A stretch of 64,000 nt of DNA from Pontivivens nitratireducens (GTDB lineage Bacteria > Pseudomonadota > Alphaproteobacteria > Rhodobacterales > Rhodobacteraceae): assembly GCF_014235845.1 (NCBI RefSeq), contig NZ_JACJUQ010000001.1:62001-126000 (forward strand). Reading direction: 5' to 3'. The stretch's first letter is position 1, and every line of letters begins with the position of its first letter. Position numbers and translations under genes: made by a program. Shown one piece after another: positions 26,690 through 35,172 of this stretch. Under the pieces are notes generated by a model, which saw nothing but the letters and a program-made list of their open reading frames with translations, had not been told where the DNA came from and searched no databases.

Positions 26690-27575
26690 AACGCCGATGG
26701 TGCTCGTGACCGGCCCATCCGGTGCGGGGCGCACGACGGCGATCCGGGCGCTGGAGGATTTGCGTTTCGAAGTGATCGACAATCTGCCCCTGTCTCTGAT
26801 CGAACAGGTCGCCACTGGTGAGGCCCGAGGGCCGCTGGCCATCGGTGTGGATGTCCGCACGCGGGGCTTTTCCGCCGGCAACCTGCTCGACATCGTGTCC
26901 TGGATGCAGGAGGAGCCGAGCGTCGCGGGCAAGCTGCTATATCTCGACTGCACGCAAGAGGTTCTGTCACGCCGGTTTTCCGAAACCCGCCGCCGCCATC
27001 CGCTCGACGATGAGGCCGCCGCCACCGCCGTCGCGCGTGAGGTGGACATGCTCAGCGGTCTAAAGGATCGCGCCGATATCGTCATCGACACCACCGACCT
27101 GTCGCCGCACGATCTGAAGGCGGAGATCGCCACGTGGTTCGGCCCCGAAGGGCGCACCGGCCTGTCCGTAAGCGTCCAGTCGTTTTCCTACAAACGTGGC
27201 ATCCCGCGCGGTCTGGACATGGTGCTGGACTGCCGGTTCCTGCAAAATCCCCATTGGCAGCCCGAGCTGCGCGCCCTGACCGGACTGGATGAGGCAGTGG
27301 CCCGCTATGTTCAGTCCGACCCGCGCCACGATGCGTTCCACGATCAGGTCTGTGCCTTGCTCGACCTGCTGATTCCCGCCTATCGTGATGAGGGCAAGGC
27401 ATATTTCAGTCTGGGATTCGGATGTACCGGGGGGCAACACCGCTCCGTCTATATGGCTGAGGCGATCGGGAAACGTCTTGCGCAGGCGGAAACACGCGTG
27501 TCTATTCGTCACAGGGAACTCGACCGGAAAACGGCATCCGAAGCAACGGTCGCCGCTTCGGGCAAAGAAGGGTGA
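26667..27575 (+). CDS. rapZ: RNase adapter protein RapZ
   Basis: A 302-residue P-loop protein of the RapZ/YvcJ family. In E. coli RapZ guides RNase E to the GlmZ small RNA and senses glucosamine-6-phosphate; the alphaproteobacterial role is less clear. Walker A reads GPSGAGRTT (16-24) with Arg in place of the usual Lys, a change I associate with other Rhodobacteraceae homologues. ALEDLRFEVIDNLPLSL and the C-terminal FGCTGGQHRSVYMAE are further family signatures. The gene overlaps hprK and EIIA, linking it to the PTS regulatory branch. Confidence 0.92.
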   Translation: MTKGIHDRTPMVLVTGPSGAGRTTAIRALEDLRFEVIDNLPLSLIEQVATGEARGPLAIGVDVRTRGFSAGNLLDIVSWMQEEPSVAGKLLYLDCTQEVLSRRFSETRRRHPLDDEAAATAVAREVDMLSGLKDRADIVIDTTDLSPHDLKAEIATWFGPEGRTGLSVSVQSFSYKRGIPRGLDMVLDCRFLQNPHWQPELRALTGLDEAVARYVQSDPRHDAFHDQVCALLDLLIPAYRDEGKAYFSLGFGCTGGQHRSVYMAEAIGKRLAQAETRVSIRHRELDRKTASEATVAASGKEG

Positions 27576-27994
27576 AACCGGGTTTGATCGGTATCGTCAT
27601 TGTGGCCCATGGTGGGCTCGCTCAGGAATATCTCGCTGCGCTTGAACATGTCGTCGGGCCGTTGAAGGGTGTGCGCGCCATTTCCGTCGGCCCGGATGAC
27701 AAGCTGGAAACCCGACAGGATCAGATCGCGACCGCGTCGGATGAGGTCAATCAGGGGCAGGGCGTGATCCTGGTGACGGACCTGTTCGGCTCCACCCCCT
27801 CGAACCTCGCGATGAAGGCGTCCATGCGCCACGGGATGGATATGCTATACGGGGCCAACATGCCGATGCTGGTGCAACTGGCGAAGTCGCGGCACCTGCC
27901 ACGGGCCGATGCGATCAACGCGGCGGTCGATGCGGGGCACCGTTATCTGGATGCCCGTCACGCGCCCGCCCCTTCCTCTGTCGTTGCCTGCTGA
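27572..27994 (+). CDS. PTS EIIA component, mannose family
   Basis: A 140-residue EIIA(Man)-type domain with phosphorylatable His13 in IVIVAHGGLAQEYL and the family segment LVTDLFGSTPSNLAM near 71-85. No EIIB or EIIC is encoded nearby, so it most likely serves as a regulatory phosphoacceptor rather than for sugar transport. The GTG start overlaps the rapZ stop (GTGA). HPr begins four bases after its stop. Confidence 0.92.
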   Translation: MKPGLIGIVIVAHGGLAQEYLAALEHVVGPLKGVRAISVGPDDKLETRQDQIATASDEVNQGQGVILVTDLFGSTPSNLAMKASMRHGMDMLYGANMPMLVQLAKSRHLPRADAINAAVDAGHRYLDARHAPAPSSVVAC

Positions 27995-27998
27995 GCCT

Positions 27999-28265
27999 AT
28001 GAAATTCACACTTGATATAACCAACCGCAAAGGGCTGCACGCCCGCGCCTCCGCCCGCTTCGTCGAATGTGTCGAGGCCCGCGACGCGACCGCTTCGGTC
28101 ACACGCAACGGTGAAACTGTTTCCGGCGACTCAATCATGGGTCTGCTGATGCTGGAGGGCGCGCAGGGAACCCGGATCGAGGTGGTGACCCACGGCCCCG
28201 AATCCGCACTGCTGGCAGAGGATCTGAAGGCACTGGTCCTCAACAAGTTTGGTGAGCCTGACTAG
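27999..28265 (+). CDS. ptsH: phosphocarrier protein HPr
   Basis: An 88-residue HPr with the PEP-dependent phosphorylation site His14 in NRKGLHARAS and the HprK target Ser45 in SGDSIMGLLML. With hprK and EIIA(Man) in the same operon it forms an incomplete, regulatory PTS. Enzyme I is not in this window and must be encoded elsewhere. The ATG at 27999 gives the normal family length; longer in-frame starts run into the EIIA gene. Confidence 0.94.
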   Translation: MKFTLDITNRKGLHARASARFVECVEARDATASVTRNGETVSGDSIMGLLMLEGAQGTRIEVVTHGPESALLAEDLKALVLNKFGEPD

Positions 28266-28313
28266 GTTTTGGCAAGGCTACGCCCCGACGGGCCGGAACC
28301 TCCCAAACCGCTG

Positions 28314-28904
28314 TTAATCCAGCGCCGGCCTGTCCCGACCGAAGGTCATGCGTCGCAGGACATCGTCCCGAATGACGAAGCCGTGCAATATAGCGCCGCC
28401 GACATGCGCAAACAGCGTCACGCTCAGCACGATGCTCGACCAGAAATGAATGCCTCGCGCCAGCTTCTCGACCCATGAGACACCGGGAACCCAGGGGTCC
28501 GGCATCGCGAACCAGTCAAAAACCATGTTGTCGATATTCAGCAGATCCTGCAACGGCGCGGCAGCCGACATGGCCCAACCGCTCAACGGCATCAGGAACA
28601 GCATGACGTACAGGATCAGATGAGACGCCTTGGCCACGCGCGCCTGCAATCTGGGCGTATCGGCAGGCAGGCCGGGCCGCTTGCGCGAAAAGCTCATCCA
28701 TACGACCCGGATCACGGCCAGAACGAAAACCACAAATCCCCAGCTCTTGTGAATTTGCGTCAGCGCGAACTGGTCCAGCGGATCGGGCACGAAGTTCGTC
28801 ATGTAGACGCCCAGCCCCAGCATCCACAACACGATGCCAGCGGTAATCCAGTGTATCAGACGCGTGGGCATGCCCCAGCTTCGTTCGGAATTCAGAAACG
28901 GCAT
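28314..28904 (-). CDS. cytochrome b561 family membrane protein
   Basis: The 196-residue four-helix protein starts with a short cytoplasmic segment followed by TRLIHWITAGIVLWMLG, the first haem-ligand helix of the b561/CybB family. Further His residues in helices 2-4 (QIHKSWGF, ASHLILY, GIHFWSSIV, FAHVGGAILHG) would coordinate two b haems. Members move electrons between quinol and small acceptors, for example superoxide. It follows yceI on the same strand after a hairpin; yceI-cybB pairing is widespread and suggests a shared quinone-related role. Confidence 0.88.
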   Translation of the reverse strand: MPFLNSERSWGMPTRLIHWITAGIVLWMLGLGVYMTNFVPDPLDQFALTQIHKSWGFVVFVLAVIRVVWMSFSRKRPGLPADTPRLQARVAKASHLILYVMLFLMPLSGWAMSAAAPLQDLLNIDNMVFDWFAMPDPWVPGVSWVEKLARGIHFWSSIVLSVTLFAHVGGAILHGFVIRDDVLRRMTFGRDRPALD

Positions 28905-28922
28905 GATGTGTTCCAGATGTGG

Positions 28923-28947
28923 CCGGGGCGGGCCATTGCCGCCCCGG
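28923..28947. terminator. strong intercistronic hairpin between yceI and cytochrome b561
   Basis: A perfect 9-bp GC stem (CCGGGGCGG / CCGCCCCGG) around a 7-base loop. No U-tract follows on either strand, so it may attenuate or protect the yceI message end instead of terminating fully. Confidence 0.5.
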
Positions 28948-28955
28948 GCAGCATT

Positions 28956-29525
28956 CTACTGCTTGATCATTTCCAGATTGACCGTAACCGGAATGACGGC
29001 CGGGATCACCGGAGCGCCAAAGTCCATTCCGAATTCCGTGCGATCCACGCTGCCTGTCGCGGTGAAGCCCGCGACCTGCATTTCGGGATTGAACGGGAAC
29101 GGGCCGATCTGGTTGAGCGTGGCGGCAAAGACCACTTCCCGCGTCTGCCCCAGCATCGTCAGATCGCCGGTGATGTCGGCGGTGTCCTCACCCGTTTGCG
29201 CAACGGAGGTGGACACGAAGGTGATTTCAGGAAATTCCTCAGCGTTCAGAAAATCCCCCTGCGTAAGATGCTCGTCACGGCTCTCCCACCCCGAATAGAC
29301 GGAACTGGCGTCGATGGTGACGGAAATTTCCGTCGCTTCGATATCCTCGGGGTCGAACGAAACGACGGGGTCGATGTTCTGGAACCGTCCGTGCAGAACG
29401 GAGAAGCCCAGATGATCGACCTCGAACGTGACGGAGGTATGCGAGGGATCGGCCTGCCACTGGGCGAACGCCGCCAGCGGGGCCAGGGTCAGGGCAGTGG
29501 CAAGGGATACGCGGCGCAGGAACAT
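28956..29525 (-). CDS. YceI family periplasmic protein
   Basis: The 189-residue protein has a Sec signal peptide (basic start, hydrophobic core, cleavage near AFA-QW at 21-22). The mature lipocalin-like barrel begins WQADPSHTSVTFEVDHLGFS and contains VYSGWESRDEHLTQGDFLNAEEFPEITF and RTEFGMDF, all YceI signatures. Family members bind polyisoprenoids such as ubiquinone. It precedes a cytochrome b561 gene on the same strand. Confidence 0.93.
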   Translation of the reverse strand: MFLRRVSLATALTLAPLAAFAQWQADPSHTSVTFEVDHLGFSVLHGRFQNIDPVVSFDPEDIEATEISVTIDASSVYSGWESRDEHLTQGDFLNAEEFPEITFVSTSVAQTGEDTADITGDLTMLGQTREVVFAATLNQIGPFPFNPEMQVAGFTATGSVDRTEFGMDFGAPVIPAVIPVTVNLEMIKQ

Positions 29526-29682
29526 TGGAAAATCCTCTCGTTTCCAGTTGAATTTTCCTACAATGGGCGCGACAGGCCATGCTTGTCACCTACGATTGCG
29601 ACAAACAGATTGTATCTTTATCCAGAACAGTCACGGGCGCGTTACCACGTTGTTCCTGAAATCCGGCCAAATCTGCCCCGGT

Positions 29683-30558
29683 TCACCGTGTCGGAACCGG
29701 CATTTCGCCCCGATAATCGTAGAATCCGCGATCGGTCTTGCGTCCCAGCCAGCCCGCCTCGACATATTTCGTCAGCAAGGGGCAGGGGCGATATTTCGTG
29801 TCGGCCAGCCCGTCATGCAGGACGTTCATGATGGCCAGGCAGGTGTCCAGACCAATGAAATCGGCCAATTCCAGCGGCCCCATCGGATGGTTCGCGCCCA
29901 GCTTCAGCGAGGTGTCGATGCTCTGAACGGAGCCGACGCCCTCATATAGTGTATAGATCGCTTCGTTGATCATCGGCATCAGAATGCGATTGACGATGAA
30001 GGCGGGGAAATCCTCGGCGCTGGCGGAAGTCTTGCCCAGCTTTTCCACCACCGCTTCGAGCGACCTGTAGGTTGCATTGTCCGTGGCGATGCCGCGGATC
30101 AGTTCCACCAGTTGCATCACCGGAACCGGGTTCATGAAGTGGAAGCCCATGAATCGTTCCGGCCGGTCGGTCTGGGACGCAAGGCGCGTGATGGAAATCG
30201 AGGACGTGTTGGAGGTCAGTATCGTCTGTTCGCCCAGATGCGGCAGCAACTCGGCGAAAATGGCGTGCTTGACGGCTTCCTTCTCGGTCGCGGCCTCGAT
30301 GACGAGGTCCAGCTTCGCCAGATCGGTCAGGGTGCCGGTCGTGGTGATTCGCGACATGGCCGCGTCCCGCTCGGCCTGTGTCATTTTCTCCCGCGTGACC
30401 TGCCGATCCAGGTTCGCGGCGATCTTGTCCACGGATGCGGTGAGCGCCTCTGGCGAGATATCCGTCATCGTCACGTCGAACCCGGCGAGGGCGAAGACAT
30501 GGGCGATTCCGTTGCCCATTTGCCCGGCGCCCACGACGCCAACTGTTTTGATATCCAT
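29683..30558 (-). CDS. hbd: 3-hydroxybutyryl-CoA dehydrogenase
   Basis: NAD(P)-dependent oxidoreductase interconverting acetoacetyl-CoA and 3-hydroxybutyryl-CoA. The 291-residue protein has an N-terminal Rossmann motif GVVGAGQMGNGIAHVFALAG (7-26), the catalytic region SNTSSISIT and GFHFMNPVPVMQLVE with the active-site His and Glu, and a C-terminal dimerisation domain. AGGGGC precedes the ATG at 30558. In many relatives this gene follows etfBA directly; here two opposite-strand genes separate it from etfA. Its likely role is beta-oxidation or polyhydroxybutyrate/ethylmalonyl-CoA metabolism. Confidence 0.94.
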   Translation of the reverse strand: MDIKTVGVVGAGQMGNGIAHVFALAGFDVTMTDISPEALTASVDKIAANLDRQVTREKMTQAERDAAMSRITTTGTLTDLAKLDLVIEAATEKEAVKHAIFAELLPHLGEQTILTSNTSSISITRLASQTDRPERFMGFHFMNPVPVMQLVELIRGIATDNATYRSLEAVVEKLGKTSASAEDFPAFIVNRILMPMINEAIYTLYEGVGSVQSIDTSLKLGANHPMGPLELADFIGLDTCLAIMNVLHDGLADTKYRPCPLLTKYVEAGWLGRKTDRGFYDYRGEMPVPTR

Positions 30559-30677
30559 CGGCAAGCCCCTCACATGTTGCACCGCGACAATAGGCATTCC
30601 GAAGCATTGTCCGCAAGATGTTGAGGGTCCGTTAATATTTCTGCCTTACGCAAATCATTGGATTGTGGGGGGAGTGG

Positions 30678-31523
30678 ATGATGAATTTTCAGTCGGTGCT
30701 GGCGACGGGTCTGAATTATCGGGAATATCGCTGGGGACGCTCGCGGCAGGTGTTTCGCGGGCCGAAACCCAACCTCAAGAAACCCTATATCGCCTGTATC
30801 GGCGGCTCGGAGACATATGGACGGTTCGCGCAGGAGCCTTGGCCAGTTCAGCTTGAGGATCATTTCGGCCATGTCTGTGCAAATTGGGGAACGCCGGGCG
30901 CCGGGGCCAGCTTCTTTCTCAAGGATCCTGTCCTGCTCGAAGCCTGCTCGAATGCCCGTGCCTGTGTGATCGCGGTCATGGGCGCGCATGTCGTGTCCAA
31001 CCGGCTGTATTCCGTCTATACGCGGCGGAACCTGCGGTTGCGGACGGTCAGCCCCATGTTGCAGGCCTTGTATCCTGAGGTGGAGTTTTCGCAGTTCCGG
31101 TTCGTGCACAACATGCTGATCGCCCTGCACAAGGTCAGCAAGGACCGGTTCGCCGTCGTCGAATTGGAAATGCGACAGGCCTGGCTGGCACGGATGCGCG
31201 AACTGATGACGGATATCGAAACGCCGAAGATTCTGTTCTGGTTCTCCGATTCCTCTCCCGACGATGCAGATAGGATGCAGCCGTCCATTGCCCGTGAAAT
31301 GGCACCGCCCTTTGTGGATCGTGCGATGATCGACGAATTGCGCCCCTATGCGGACATATATGTCGAATATGTCGCCTCGGCGGAGGCGGCGGACGGGCCC
31401 CGTATTCCGGGTTTGAAACCACCCCGCGTTGCGCGCCGTTGCCCCTCGCATGTCATGCATTACGAGGCAGCGCAGCTGCTGTCCGATCCATTGTCCCGAT
31501 TGCTCGGTTTGTCCTTGATGTAA
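30678..31523 (+). CDS. DUF6473-like protein of unknown function
   Basis: The 281-residue cytoplasmic protein has IACIGGSETYGRF near 38-50 and NWGTPGAGASFFL near 69-81, resembling nucleotide-binding or SGNH-like turns, and a later YVEYV segment near 230. I associate this pattern with DUF6473, a family common in Rhodobacterales with no established activity; some similarity to sulfotransferase-like or SGNH proteins is possible. The ATG at 30678 follows a strong GGGGGGAG. It is divergent from hbd and followed by a NYN-LOTUS gene. The two may form a small module. Confidence 0.6.
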   Translation: MMNFQSVLATGLNYREYRWGRSRQVFRGPKPNLKKPYIACIGGSETYGRFAQEPWPVQLEDHFGHVCANWGTPGAGASFFLKDPVLLEACSNARACVIAVMGAHVVSNRLYSVYTRRNLRLRTVSPMLQALYPEVEFSQFRFVHNMLIALHKVSKDRFAVVELEMRQAWLARMRELMTDIETPKILFWFSDSSPDDADRMQPSIAREMAPPFVDRAMIDELRPYADIYVEYVASAEAADGPRIPGLKPPRVARRCPSHVMHYEAAQLLSDPLSRLLGLSLM

Positions 31524-31581
31524 GTTGCTCAGTCGGGTTTACGGGCTACCTGTTTCGAACCTGACCCATACTGGTGTAATC

Positions 31582-32286
31582 ATGGCTGACTCCCTCAAAC
31601 TCGCGGTTCTGATTGACGCGGACAACACGAATCACAATGTCGCACAGGCGCTGTTCGATGAAATCGCACGCCTGGGTGAGGCGAATGTGCGCCGTATCTA
31701 CGGTGATTATACCCGATCCGAAATGCAGGGGTGGGAGAAGAAGCTTGCCACGCATGCGCTGATCCCGACGCATCAGCCGGCATATGTGAAGGGGAAAAAC
31801 GCCTCTGACATCACGATGGTGATCGATGCGATGGACCTGCTGCACAAGGGCAATGTGGACGGGTTCTGCCTGATCTCCTCCGACAGTGATTTCACCCGTC
31901 TTGCGCAACGGATCAAGGAGGAGGGCGCAGTCGTCTACGGCTTTGGCGAGCAGAAGACTCCCGAAGCGTTCCGCGCGGCCTGCACCCGTTTCATTTACAA
32001 CGAAAACCTGATGAATGGCGCGGCCGATGCGGGCACGCCTGAACGGCGCAAGACGCAGGCACCCTCCGCCGCCGTGCCGATCATCCGGTCCGCGATGGCG
32101 GAGCTTGAGGGTGAGGACGACTGGGTGTCGCTCGGCGTATTGGGACAGCGGATCAGCAATGCCCGCCCGGATTTCGACGCGCGGACCTATGGGTGCCCCA
32201 GCCTGTCCAAACTGGTGCAGAAGACCGGCGCGTTCGAGTTGAGCCGCGACACCGGCAACCACGTGGTCGTGCGTCGGATAGACTGA
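31582..32286 (+). CDS. NYN-domain protein with C-terminal OST-HTH/LOTUS domain
   Basis: The 234-residue protein has an N-terminal NYN/PIN-like nuclease domain with acidic residues in VLIDADNTN (about 9-17), ASDITMVIDAMDLL and LISSDSDFTRLA (about 96-107), then a linker and a C-terminal OST-HTH (LOTUS) domain of about 65 residues ending GAFELSRDTGNHVVVRRID. LOTUS domains bind RNA, including G-quadruplex RNA, so a structured-RNA endonuclease is likely; the target is unknown. It is separate from the single-domain NYN protein at 7445-7993. Confidence 0.85.
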   Translation: MADSLKLAVLIDADNTNHNVAQALFDEIARLGEANVRRIYGDYTRSEMQGWEKKLATHALIPTHQPAYVKGKNASDITMVIDAMDLLHKGNVDGFCLISSDSDFTRLAQRIKEEGAVVYGFGEQKTPEAFRAACTRFIYNENLMNGAADAGTPERRKTQAPSAAVPIIRSAMAELEGEDDWVSLGVLGQRISNARPDFDARTYGCPSLSKLVQKTGAFELSRDTGNHVVVRRID

Positions 32287-32330
32287 TCCGCACTTGCCTG
32301 AACTGCGGTCGCCATTCGGAGAACCTGACC

Positions 32331-32362
32331 ACAAAAGAAAAGGGGGCGCCAGTTGGCGCCCC
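32331..32362 (-). terminator. rho-independent terminator of etfBA
   Basis: Reading the minus strand, a perfect 8-bp stem (GGGGCGCC / GGCGCCCC) with a four-base loop is followed by CTTTTCTTTTGT. It lies 25-56 bases downstream of the etfA stop. Confidence 0.85.
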
Positions 32363-32386
32363 GTTCCGTCTGATGGTTCTAACGGA

Positions 32387-33316
32387 TCAGGAGAGAGCCT
32401 TCTCCAACTCGGGCACGGCGTCGAACAGGTCTGCGACAAGGCCATAATCCGCAACCTGGAAGATCGGTGCTTCCTCGTCCTTGTTGATCGCAACGATGAT
32501 CTTGGAATCCTTCATCCCGGCCAGATGCTGGATCGCACCCGAGATGCCGATCGCGATGTAGAGGTCCGGCGCCACGACCTTGCCGGTCTGGCCGACCTGC
32601 CAGTCATTGGGGGCGTAGCCCGAATCGACCGCCGCGCGCGAGGCACCTACAGCCGCGCCCAGTTTGTCCGCCAGCTTCTCGACGATGGCGAAGTTTTCCT
32701 CCGACCCCACGCCGCGTCCGCCGGAGACGACGATCTTGGCCGAGGTCAGATCGGGGCGATCGCTCTCGGCGATCTTGTCCTCGACCCATTCGGATAGCCC
32801 GGATGCTGCCGGTGCGTCGACCGTCTCGACAGGGGCGGAGCCACCGGCGCCCGCCGCATCGAAGGTCGAGGTGCGGATCGTCACGACCTTGGTCGCGTCG
32901 GAAGACTTCACGGTCTGGATGGCATTGCCCGCGTAGATCGGACGCTCGAACGTATCGGCATCGACGACGCCTGACACGTCGGAGATCACCATGACGTCCA
33001 GCAGGGCCGCGACGCGCGGCATGATGTTTTTCGCATCCGTGGTCGCGGGGGCAAGGATGTGGGAATAATCCCCGGCCAGCGACACGATCAGATCCGCCGT
33101 CGCCTCGGCCAGGCGGTGACCCAGCGATGCGTCCTCCGCGACCAGGACTTTGGCTACACCGTCGATGGTCGCGGCGGTTTCACCCGCTGCGGCGGCAGAG
33201 GCGCCCGCGCACAGAACCGTCACATCGCCCAGCGATTTCGCGGCCGTGACAGCCTTCGCGGTGGCGTCCATGGACAGTTCGCCAGAATTGACTTCTGCAA
33301 GAAGAAGAACGGCCAT
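32387..33316 (-). CDS. etfA: electron transfer flavoprotein alpha subunit
   Basis: With EtfB it takes electrons from acyl-CoA dehydrogenases (for example the Mcd-like enzyme at 17404) and passes them to ETF-ubiquinone oxidoreductase. The 309-residue protein shows the FAD-binding C-terminal signature [16 protein letters not shown] and the highly conserved [20 protein letters not shown] followed by [13 protein letters not shown]. The start is one base after the etfB stop, so translation is coupled. A terminator follows at 32331-32362. Confidence 0.97.
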   Translation of the reverse strand: MAVLLLAEVNSGELSMDATAKAVTAAKSLGDVTVLCAGASAAAAGETAATIDGVAKVLVAEDASLGHRLAEATADLIVSLAGDYSHILAPATTDAKNIMPRVAALLDVMVISDVSGVVDADTFERPIYAGNAIQTVKSSDATKVVTIRTSTFDAAGAGGSAPVETVDAPAASGLSEWVEDKIAESDRPDLTSAKIVVSGGRGVGSEENFAIVEKLADKLGAAVGASRAAVDSGYAPNDWQVGQTGKVVAPDLYIAIGISGAIQHLAGMKDSKIIVAINKDEEAPIFQVADYGLVADLFDAVPELEKALS

Positions 33317-33317
33317 A

Positions 33318-34079
33318 TCAGATGACTCCCGCTTCGTTTTTCAGTTTTCCGATCAGTTCCTCGACGGATTCGACCATGACACCTGCCGACCGCTCGGGCG
33401 GTTCGGTGGTCTTGACGACACTCAACCGGGCGGCGACATCCACGCCGTAATCGGCGGGGGTCTTTTCCTCCAACGGCTTTTTCTTGGCCTTCATGATGTT
33501 GGGCAGCGAGGCGTAGCGCGGCTCGTTCAGGCGCAGATCGACGGTAACGATTGTGGGCATCTTGACCTTGATGGTCTGAAGACCGCCATCGACCTCCCGC
33601 GTGACGACGGCGCTGTCGCCCTCGATCGCCAGTTCGGATGCGAAGGTCGCCTGCGACCAGCCCAGCAGCGCCGACAGCATCTGACCGGTGGCGTTCATGT
33701 CATTGTCGATTGCCTGCTTGCCGGCGATGACCAGATCAGGCTCTTCCTCCTTCACCACTGCGGCGAGCAGTTTGGCGACGGCGAGCGGTTCGATATCGTT
33801 GTGAACATCGTCGGAGGCATTGATCAGGATCGCGCGATCCGCACCCATGGCCAGCGCAGTGCGCAACGTTTCCTGCGACTGCTTCACACCGATGGAAACG
33901 ACGACGACTTCCTCGACCGTACCCTTTTCACGCAGGCGGATCGCCTCTTCGACGGCAATTTCGTCGAACGGGTTCATCGACATCTTTACATTGGCGAGAT
34001 CGACGCCGCTGCCATCCGCCTTCACACGGACTTTAACGTTATAGTCGATCACGCGCTTGACCGGTACCAGGACCTTCAT
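33318..34079 (-). CDS. etfB: electron transfer flavoprotein beta subunit
   Basis: Partner of EtfA; holds AMP structurally. The 253-residue protein begins [20 protein letters not shown] and has family segments [37 protein letters not shown] and [23 protein letters not shown], the last being the recognition loop that docks on acyl-CoA dehydrogenases. GGAGAG precedes the ATG. It is the first gene of the etfBA operon; about 180 bp upstream separates it from the adenosyltransferase gene. Confidence 0.97.
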   Translation of the reverse strand: MKVLVPVKRVIDYNVKVRVKADGSGVDLANVKMSMNPFDEIAVEEAIRLREKGTVEEVVVVSIGVKQSQETLRTALAMGADRAILINASDDVHNDIEPLAVAKLLAAVVKEEEPDLVIAGKQAIDNDMNATGQMLSALLGWSQATFASELAIEGDSAVVTREVDGGLQTIKVKMPTIVTVDLRLNEPRYASLPNIMKAKKKPLEEKTPADYGVDVAARLSVVKTTEPPERSAGVMVESVEELIGKLKNEAGVI

Positions 34080-34258
34080 TGCGTCTCTCCACTGCTAGGG
34101 CCGGATTGCCCGGCGACTCTTTCGCTGCCTGTTTAACGGGGGCTTTCCCGCGCGACCATGGCAAATGCGATGTTTTCATATGCAAACGCGCACGAATATG
34201 TCGCGCCCGTCCTCAGGATCTCGTGTTGGATCGCGCATAGGTCAAATTCAACGTCACG

Positions 34259-34831
34259 TCAGCGGTTCGCTCCCGGCACCCACAAAACGTCGTCGCGCCC
34301 GTCATCGTTGGCGATCCGGCCTGCGACGAAGAACCAGTCGCTCAACCTGTTGAGATATTTTACCGCCGCTGGATTGACCGCCTCCGCCGCGGCCAGTTCC
34401 ACGACCAGACGTTCCGCGCGCCGGGCCACGGTGCGGCACATATGCATCTGCGCTGCCAGCGCCGACCCACCGGGCAGGATGAAACTGCGCAGGGGGTCCA
34501 GGCGGGCGTTCATAGCGTCGATCTCTCGCTCCAGCCGGTCCACCTGGGCGGCGACCATGCGCAGGGGGGGGTATTCACGCTCCGTGTCCTGCTCCATATC
34601 GGGGGTGCACAGGTCCGCGCCCAGATCGAACAGGTCGTTCTGGATGGCGGACAGCATGGTATCCATGTCGCCCTGCGCGACCTGCCGGGCCAGACCGACG
34701 GTGGCGTTGACCTCATCCACCGTGCCATAGGCGTTGACCCGGTGCGAATGTTTTGCGACCCGCGTTCCGTTGCCCAGGGCGGTTTCGCCGGCATCGCCGG
34801 TGCGGGTGTAGATCTTGTTGAGAACGACCAT
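34259..34831 (-). CDS. PduO-type cob(I)alamin adenosyltransferase
   Basis: Adenosylates cob(I)alamin to coenzyme B12. The 190-residue helical-bundle protein has the N-terminal ATP-binding motif YTRTGDAGETALGNG (8-22), the conserved FILPGG segment near 128 and RTVARRAERLV near 143. Adenosylcobalamin is the cofactor of ethylmalonyl-CoA and methylmalonyl-CoA mutases, which links the gene to the mcd and etfBA metabolism nearby. Its ATG overlaps the stop of the small HIG1-like gene (TGATG), so the two are probably translated together. Confidence 0.93.
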   Translation of the reverse strand: MVVLNKIYTRTGDAGETALGNGTRVAKHSHRVNAYGTVDEVNATVGLARQVAQGDMDTMLSAIQNDLFDLGADLCTPDMEQDTEREYPPLRMVAAQVDRLEREIDAMNARLDPLRSFILPGGSALAAQMHMCRTVARRAERLVVELAAAEAVNPAAVKYLNRLSDWFFVAGRIANDDGRDDVLWVPGANR

Positions 34832-35037
34832 CAGCTTCCTCCGCGTGCGATCCAGACGCCGATCACGATGATGATTACGGCGACGAACTGCAACAAGATC
34901 CGCAGGCGCATGATCTTGTTGGCATATTTCTTGTTGAAATCGCCGCCCTTGGCAAAGCCGCCGACGCCGATGAGAAGGACGACAAGTACCGCCAAGCAGG
35001 CAATGCCGATCACGTAGAGTAAGGGTCCCTGTACCAT
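34831..35037 (-). CDS. HIG1-like small twin-transmembrane protein
   Basis: A 68-residue protein with two hydrophobic helices (about 5-27 and 45-65) joined by a basic loop FAKGGDFNKKYANKIMRLR. The hairpin layout and loop match the HIG1-domain family of small alphaproteobacterial inner-membrane proteins; the mitochondrial relatives are respiratory supercomplex factors. Role here unknown. Its stop overlaps the ATG of the adenosyltransferase gene. Confidence 0.8.
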   Translation of the reverse strand: MVQGPLLYVIGIACLAVLVVLLIGVGGFAKGGDFNKKYANKIMRLRILLQFVAVIIIVIGVWIARGGS

Positions 35038-35172
35038 GCCCCATCAGTTAGCTTTCCCGGGCACACATGCAAAGGGGCCATCGCGTCGCGGGCAGGTATT
35101 TGGCGGGCGCGATCATGTGAGGCGTGGCGTTTGGCACTTTACCGTCCTGTAGCGCCGCCATAGACCTTGTGC

